A DNA stretch of 64,000 nucleotides. Source: Aeromicrobium camelliae. GTDB taxonomy: Bacteria > Actinomycetota > Actinomycetes > Propionibacteriales > Nocardioidaceae. The notes under the pieces were generated by a model. It was not told the DNA's origin, did no database searches, and saw only the letters and a program-made list of their open reading frames with translations. A program made the translations under genes and the position numbers. Positions within the stretch are counted from its first letter, which is position 1. Each line of letters opens with the position of its first letter. The stretch is from positions 186,001-250,000 of the forward strand of contig NZ_RQJX01000001.1 in NCBI RefSeq assembly GCF_003850045.1. The letters run 5' to 3'. Below are positions 58,052-64,000 of the stretch, one piece after another.

Positions 58052-60204
58052 CGCCGAGGCCGGGCAACGGCGCCAGCCTGGCGGCTCTCGTCGGCCTCCT
58101 CGGTGTGCTGTGGGGATTCGGCAACGTGCTGCAAGGCGACGTCTGGTGGTGGCGCGTCGCCCTGGTGATGGTCGGCGTGCACGCGGTCCTGTTCCTCCTT
58201 CGCCGCCGCGGGCTCCGGTTGGCGCCGCTCGCCGGTCTGGTCGCGCTCGGGCTGCTGGTGGTGTGGGTCTTCGTGCCGGGCAGCACCCTGCTCGGTATCC
58301 CGACGCCGGCGACGGCGCACGCGCTGCGGCAGCATCTCAGCCTCGCCATCGCGGTCGTCGCCGAGGAGCAAGCACCTTTGATCCCGCCCGAGCCGCTGAT
58401 GACCGGCATGGCGCTCGGTTTCGGCATGTTGGTGATCGTGGTGGACGCCTTCGCGCGGTCCCGCCGGTTCGCGCTGTGGGGCGTCGGCGCCGTGTACGCG
58501 ACGGGGCTCGGGATCGCGTCACTCATCGTCGGTGCGAACCCGCCGCTCCTGGCGTTCGTCGTCGCTGCAGCGGGCTGGCTCGCCATCGTCGCGGCGCGCT
58601 CGTCCGTCCCGTCCACGTCCCGGCTGGTACTCGCCTCGGTCATGGGAACCGTGGCGCTGGTCGCCGGCGTCCTCGCTCCCTCGGTCGTGGCCGCCGATCT
58701 CACGCCCGCCGCCTCGACGTGGGGTCGGGCGCCCGTGGACGTCTTCGGGCGCGGCATCAACCCCATGGTGCGGCTGGGGGAGAACCTGCGGCGCGGGGAC
58801 TCGGTCGAAGTGCTGCGCTCCATCACCACCGCTGAGGAACCGCCCTACCTGAAGGTCGCGACCTTGGTGGACATGGAGGGCGGCACGTGGGCGCCGATCG
58901 ACGATCCCGACGGGCTCCCTTACGAGCAACCGCTCGAGGACATCGATCCGGACATCGAGAGCACCGTGGAGGAGATCAGCATCGCGGTCGACGACCTCGA
59001 CTCGACGATGCTGCCGATGCCGTACCCCGCCGAAGGCGTCCGCGGACTGGTGGGCACGTGGTCCTGGCATCCCGTCGGCGGAACGGTGCGGTCGCGAACC
59101 GAGACCACCCGCGGCCAGACCTACGTCGCCGACTACGTGGAGCTCGACCCCGATGCGAATCAGATGCGCGAGCGCCAGGCGCTGCTGCCGCCGGCGATGA
59201 TGGGGCGCTATCTCGCCCTGCCCGACGACACGCCACCGCAGATCGCCGCCGTGGCGCGCTCCCGGACGGCAGGGCTGACCAACGACTACGACCGCGTCGT
59301 CGCGCTCCAGGACTGGATGCGCGAGGACTTCAGGTACTCCGAGACCTCCCCGGTGGCGGAGGGCTACGACGGCAACGGCGTCGAGGTCATCGAGCGCTTT
59401 CTGGTGGAGGAGCAGGCCGGCTACTGCGTCCACTTCTCCTCCGCGCTCGCCGTGATGGCTCGCTCGCTCGGTATCCCGGCTCGCATCGCCGTGGGGTACG
59501 CACCGGGTGAGCCGGCCGGGCGAACCAACGACGGCGAGCGTGTCTACTCCACGTCGTCTGATGCGCTTCACGCCTGGACGGAGATCTACTTCGAGGGCGC
59601 AGGCTGGGTGCGGTTCGACGCGACCCCCGGGGTGGGCCGGGCAACCGGCTTCGACGAGCCCACGATCTCAGGGCAGGCTTCCGTCGGTGATCTGCCCAAC
59701 GCGGGCAACGCCACCGGCGGGACGCCGCAGGACCCGCGGTCGTTGACGGAGGGGGAGCAGGGAGCGGACGCCGCGGACGAGGGTGCGGCGGGCGGTCCCT
59801 CGCAGGCGGTCGTCGCGGCCGTCGGCGGCATCGCGGTGACACTCCTGCTGCTCGTCCCCGGAGTTGCTCGACGCGCACGGCGATGGTGGCGCTGGCGCCG
59901 AGGCCGGGACCAGGCCGAACCGCTCTGGCGCGAGATCACCGACACCGCCACGGATCTCGGGATCGACGTCCCGATCCGAGCCACGATGCGGCGCCAGGCC
60001 GAGCCGCTGAAGGACCACGCCGGTCCCGGGCTCGTGGCCGTCGTCGCATCGGTCGAACGCGAACGGTATGCGGCGTCGCCGGGGAACGTCGCGGTGCTGG
60101 ACGAAGCCCGATCCAGCGTTCGTGCTCTGGAGGATTCCGTGCCCACTTGGCGCCGCTGGCTGGCCCGGTACTTCCCGCGGTCGCTCGTCCGCCGCTCAAA
60201 CTGA
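58048..60204 (+). CDS. Membrane-bound transglutaminase-like protein
   Basis: A 718-residue protein: about six N-terminal membrane helices (1-215), an external transglutaminase core, another helix (about 590-612) and a cytoplasmic C-terminal tail. The triad is C460 (GYCVHFSSALAVMARSLGIPAR), H508 (DALHAWTEIYF) and D524 (WVRFDATPG). It resembles the DUF3488/TgpA-type proteins that go with MoxR and DUF58. It could crosslink or cut surface proteins; the substrate is unknown. It ends 3 nt before the convergent reductase gene. Confidence 0.92.
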   Translation: MTPRPGNGASLAALVGLLGVLWGFGNVLQGDVWWWRVALVMVGVHAVLFLLRRRGLRLAPLAGLVALGLLVVWVFVPGSTLLGIPTPATAHALRQHLSLAIAVVAEEQAPLIPPEPLMTGMALGFGMLVIVVDAFARSRRFALWGVGAVYATGLGIASLIVGANPPLLAFVVAAAGWLAIVAARSSVPSTSRLVLASVMGTVALVAGVLAPSVVAADLTPAASTWGRAPVDVFGRGINPMVRLGENLRRGDSVEVLRSITTAEEPPYLKVATLVDMEGGTWAPIDDPDGLPYEQPLEDIDPDIESTVEEISIAVDDLDSTMLPMPYPAEGVRGLVGTWSWHPVGGTVRSRTETTRGQTYVADYVELDPDANQMRERQALLPPAMMGRYLALPDDTPPQIAAVARSRTAGLTNDYDRVVALQDWMREDFRYSETSPVAEGYDGNGVEVIERFLVEEQAGYCVHFSSALAVMARSLGIPARIAVGYAPGEPAGRTNDGERVYSTSSDALHAWTEIYFEGAGWVRFDATPGVGRATGFDEPTISGQASVGDLPNAGNATGGTPQDPRSLTEGEQGADAADEGAAGGPSQAVVAAVGGIAVTLLLLVPGVARRARRWWRWRRGRDQAEPLWREITDTATDLGIDVPIRATMRRQAEPLKDHAGPGLVAVVASVERERYAASPGNVAVLDEARSSVRALEDSVPTWRRWLARYFPRSLVRRSN

Positions 60205-60207
60205 GTC

Positions 60208-61212
60208 CTATCCGCGCCCGTGCGGCTCCAGCCAGACCGAGGCGTCCGGGCCCTTGGGCACGATCTGCGTCGGGTTGATGTCGGTCTGCACGACGTAGTA
60301 GTGCGCCTTGATCTGCTCGAAGTCGATCGAGTCGCCGAAGGCCGGAATCTGGTAGAGGTCGCGAGCGTAGCCCCACAGGTTCGGCATCTCGGTCAGCTTG
60401 TTGCGGTTGCACTTGAAGTGGCCGTGATACACCGCGTCGAAGCGCGCGAGGGTGGTGAACAGCCGGACGTCGGCTTCGGTGACCGCATCGCCCATGAGGT
60501 AGCGGCGCGTGGAGAGACGGTCCTCCAGCCAGTCCATCGCGGTCCAGAGCCGGTCGTAAGCCGCGTCATAGGCCTCCTGGGAACCGGCGAAACCGCAGCG
60601 GTATACGCCGTTGTTGACCTCGTGGAAGACGCGCACCATGAGGTCCTCCATCTCGTCGCGCACGTCGTCGGGCCACAGGTTCGGCGCGTCCGGCTTGTGG
60701 TGGTCGCGCCACTCGAAGAAGAAGTCGTGGGTGATCCACGGGAAGTCGTTGGTCACGACCTTGCCGGTCTCGACCTCGACGATCGCGGGAACGGTGATGC
60801 CGCGCGGGTAGTCCGGGTACCGGGCGAAGTAGGCGTCCTGCAGTCGCTCGATGCCGAGGACGGGGTCGACGCCGTCGGGATCGAGATCGAACGTCCAGCT
60901 GCGCTTGTCGTGGGTCGGGCCGGGCATACCGAGGCTGATGACCTCCTCGAGTCCGAGCAGTGAGCGCACGATGATCGATCGGTTGGCCCACGGGCAGGCC
61001 TTGGCCGCGATGAGCCGATAGCGGCCCGGCTCGACCGGCCAGCGCGGCGCGTCCGAGGGGCTGCTCTTGCCCGTTCCCGCGCGGTCGTCAACCGGCGCGC
61101 CACCGTGCGCCGTGATGCGGTCGGGGATGTAGTTCATGTCGCGGTCGAACTCCTCGCCCGCGGTGACGTAGGCGCCGGAGGTGGAGTGGTCGGACTCGGT
61201 CGAGGAACTCAT
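60208..61212 (-). CDS. Glutathionyl-hydroquinone reductase-type protein (YqjG/ECM4 family)
   Basis: A 334-residue omega-like glutathione transferase. The catalytic Cys is C73 in AKACPWANRSIIVR, and GITVPAIVEVETGKVVTNDF plus the C-terminal helical domain (YLMGDAVTEADVRLFTTL) match the glutathionyl-hydroquinone reductases. Actinobacteria mostly use mycothiol instead of glutathione, so the real thiol is probably different. The start at ATG 61212 is preceded at 6 nt by CAGACT, a weak -10; a longer reading would run into the leuA leader. Confidence 0.9.
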   Translation of the reverse strand: MSSSTESDHSTSGAYVTAGEEFDRDMNYIPDRITAHGGAPVDDRAGTGKSSPSDAPRWPVEPGRYRLIAAKACPWANRSIIVRSLLGLEEVISLGMPGPTHDKRSWTFDLDPDGVDPVLGIERLQDAYFARYPDYPRGITVPAIVEVETGKVVTNDFPWITHDFFFEWRDHHKPDAPNLWPDDVRDEMEDLMVRVFHEVNNGVYRCGFAGSQEAYDAAYDRLWTAMDWLEDRLSTRRYLMGDAVTEADVRLFTTLARFDAVYHGHFKCNRNKLTEMPNLWGYARDLYQIPAFGDSIDFEQIKAHYYVVQTDINPTQIVPKGPDASVWLEPHGRG

Positions 61213-61218
61213 GCCACC

Positions 61219-61224
61219 AGTCTG
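61219..61224 (-). promoter_or_regulatory. Possible -10 hexamer of the YqjG-type gene, leaderless
   Basis: The minus strand reads CAGACT ending 6 nt before ATG 61212. It is one mismatch from the TAGACT used elsewhere in the window. Confidence 0.4.
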
Positions 61225-61263
61225 CCCCAGGGGCGCGATCACGGCCTTCGATCCATGAGGTGC

Positions 61264-61269
61264 TACTGT
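61264..61269 (+). promoter_or_regulatory. -10 hexamer of the leuA leader transcript
   Basis: TACTGT ends 9 nt before the leader-peptide ATG at 61279, so the leuA mRNA should begin at or within about 3 nt of the leader peptide. Confidence 0.55.
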
Positions 61270-61278
61270 GGCCGTGAC

Positions 61279-61326
61279 ATGCGCTACGCGAACCTCCTCC
61301 TTCGCTGCCGCGTCGAGGTCCACTAG
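61279..61326 (+). CDS. Leucine leader peptide of leuA (15 residues)
   Basis: A 15-codon frame, MRYANLLLRCRVEVH, ending in TAG at 61324-61326. Three consecutive Leu codons (CTC CTC CTT, 61294-61302) sit in a peptide that codes for nothing else recognisable. It lies 73 nt upstream of leuA and just behind a -10 hexamer. Leucine-rich leaders with attenuation-type control are known upstream of leuA in Actinobacteria. When charged Leu-tRNA is scarce a ribosome would stall here and change the folding of the leader. Confidence 0.82.
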   Translation: MRYANLLLRCRVEVH

Positions 61327-61329
61327 GTC

Positions 61330-63133
<1,804 letters not shown>

Positions 63134-63164
63134 CCCGCGCTCCGCACCGCGGGGAGCGTCAACC

Positions 63165-63229
63165 TCCGCGAGTGGTGCAGCTTCGTCACTCAGCCGCGTC
63201 ACACGCGACGAATCTGCACCACTCGCGGA
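63165..63229. repeat. Long intergenic hairpin, copy 3
   Basis: A 23-bp inverted repeat with one mismatch: left arm 63165-63187, right arm 63207-63229. A 5-bp inner stem (63195-63199 with 63203-63207) extends it. It begins 31 nt after the leuA stop and ends 5 nt before the stop of the convergent oxidoreductase gene. Both arms contain GTGGTGCAG followed by CTTC or ATTC, matching the core of the hairpins near 339 and 7650. Confidence 0.88.
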
Positions 63230-63234
63230 TCAGG

Positions 63235-64000
63235 TCAGGGGAGCAGCAGGAGCTTTCCGGTCGTTCGGCGCCCGGCGAGATCCTCGTGCGCGCGGCCGGC
63301 GTCCTGCATCGGATAGGTTCCGCCGATCCGTACGTCCAGCTCGTCGGCGGCGATCGCCTCGAACAGGTCAGATGCGCGTCGCTCCAGCTCCTCGCGGTCG
63401 GCGATGAAGTGCGCGAGCGACGGGCGGGTGAGGACGAGGGACCCCTTGGCGTTGAGCGTCTGCGGGTCGACGGGGGAGACCGGCCCGCTCGAGGCGCCGA
63501 ACAGCACCAGCGTCCCGCGGGTGCGGAGCGCGTCGAGGCTGCCGTCGAACGTGTCCGCTCCGACCCCGTCGAAGACCACCCGCGCGCCAGTACCGCCGGT
63601 CAACTCACGCACCCTTTCGGTGAATCCGTCGTATCCGACGATCACCTCGTTGGCACCGGCGGCCCGCGACAATGCGGCCTTCTCCTCGGTCGAGACCGTC
63701 GTGATGACCCGAACGTCTTCGCGGGTGAGGAGCTGGGTCAGCAGGAGACCCACCCCGCCGGCGCCCGCGTGCACGAGCACGGTGTCGCCCGGTTCGAGCG
63801 CGACGATCGAGTGCGTGAGAAAGTGAGCGGTCATACCCTGCAGAAGCACGGCGGCTGCCTGCTCGTCGCTGACGCCGTCAGGAACCGGCACCGCGAGCGC
63901 CCCCGGCACCGTGGCGAACTCCGCGTACCCACCCGTGCCCATCGCCCAGGCGACTCGGTCGCCCTCCGCAAATCGATCGCGCAAGTGCTCGCCGACGTCG
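63235..64000 (-). CDS. Quinone oxidoreductase (zinc-less MDR family), 5' end outside window
   Basis: The last 255 or so residues of a medium-chain dehydrogenase/reductase of the quinone oxidoreductase type. EGDRVAWAMGTGGYAEFATVP is the family block before the nucleotide domain, VLVHAGAGGVGLLLTQL is the NADPH-binding glycine motif, and FDGVGADTFDGSLDAL plus LVLFGASSGPVSPVDP follow. No catalytic-zinc ligands are seen in the visible part. It reduces quinones or enones with NADPH. The open frame runs off the window edge, so the true start is not visible; an internal ATG at 63984 is not the start. Confidence 0.92.
   Translation of the reverse strand, partial: DVGEHLRDRFAEGDRVAWAMGTGGYAEFATVPGALAVPVPDGVSDEQAAAVLLQGMTAHFLTHSIVALEPGDTVLVHAGAGGVGLLLTQLLTREDVRVITTVSTEEKAALSRAAGANEVIVGYDGFTERVRELTGGTGARVVFDGVGADTFDGSLDALRTRGTLVLFGASSGPVSPVDPQTLNAKGSLVLTRPSLAHFIADREELERRASDLFEAIAADELDVRIGGTYPMQDAGRAHEDLAGRRTTGKLLLLP

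Overview
The window is about 64 kb of high-GC, gene-dense actinobacterial chromosome with no gene-free stretch over 300 bases. Gene order is typical of Actinobacteria: pth-mfd-SurA-like lipoprotein-mazG-eno-FtsB/DivIC-DUF501, comEA-comEC-holA-rpsT-lepA-hemW-hrcA-dnaJ, and HIT-phoH-ybeY-CorC-(cytidine deaminase-like)-era. A non-streptomycete actinomycete, perhaps of the Nocardioidaceae/Propionibacteriales, is my inference; nothing here fixes the genus. I see no tRNA, rRNA, CRISPR array, prophage, insertion sequence or replication origin.

Layout. 1-7.6 kb: peptidyl-tRNA hydrolase (3' part), Mfd, a lipoprotein, MazG, enolase, a divisome coiled-coil protein and DUF501. 7.7-11.4 kb: an M13 metallopeptidase, a siderophore-interacting flavoprotein and an IspD/TarI-type cytidylyltransferase. 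11.4-27.5 kb: a cell-envelope glycan region with a Wzm/Wzt-type ABC exporter, an interlocked four-gene operon (GT2, GT4, UPF0104 membrane protein, GT-C), two paralogous large GT-C-like proteins, UDP-galactopyranose mutase (glf), a methyltransferase with a second UPF0104 protein, a clear GlfT2 and a GlfT1-like GT2. Glf, GlfT2, the GlfT1-like enzyme and the exporter together suggest a galactofuranose polymer. 27.6-31.6 kb: KtrB/KtrA potassium uptake and a sodium:solute symporter with a small membrane partner. 31.7-45.3 kb: leuS, degV, comEA-comEC, holA, rpsT, lepA, an acyl-CoA synthetase and hemW. 45.3-54.3 kb: DUF3097, hrcA-dnaJ with a CIRCE operator, HIT, phoH, ybeY, CorC, a nitrilase-like hydrolase, a degenerate cytidine deaminase, era and acylphosphatase. 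54.4-64 kb: a PHP protein, a flavodoxin, a MoxR-DUF58-transglutaminase operon, a glutathionyl-hydroquinone-reductase-type protein, leuA with a leucine leader peptide, and a truncated quinone oxidoreductase.

Three signals stand out. First, about twenty start codons lie only 6-9 nt after a TANNNT -10 hexamer, so leaderless transcription appears to be the main mode of initiation here. Second, three long intergenic hairpins (339-420, 7650-7737, 63165-63229), each just after a gene end, differ in stem sequence but stay self-complementary and share a core like GTGRT(G)YAGNTTC; they look like one family of structured repeats. Third, leuA has an apparently leaderless leader peptide with three consecutive Leu codons, followed by a stem that pairs with the leuA ribosome binding site.
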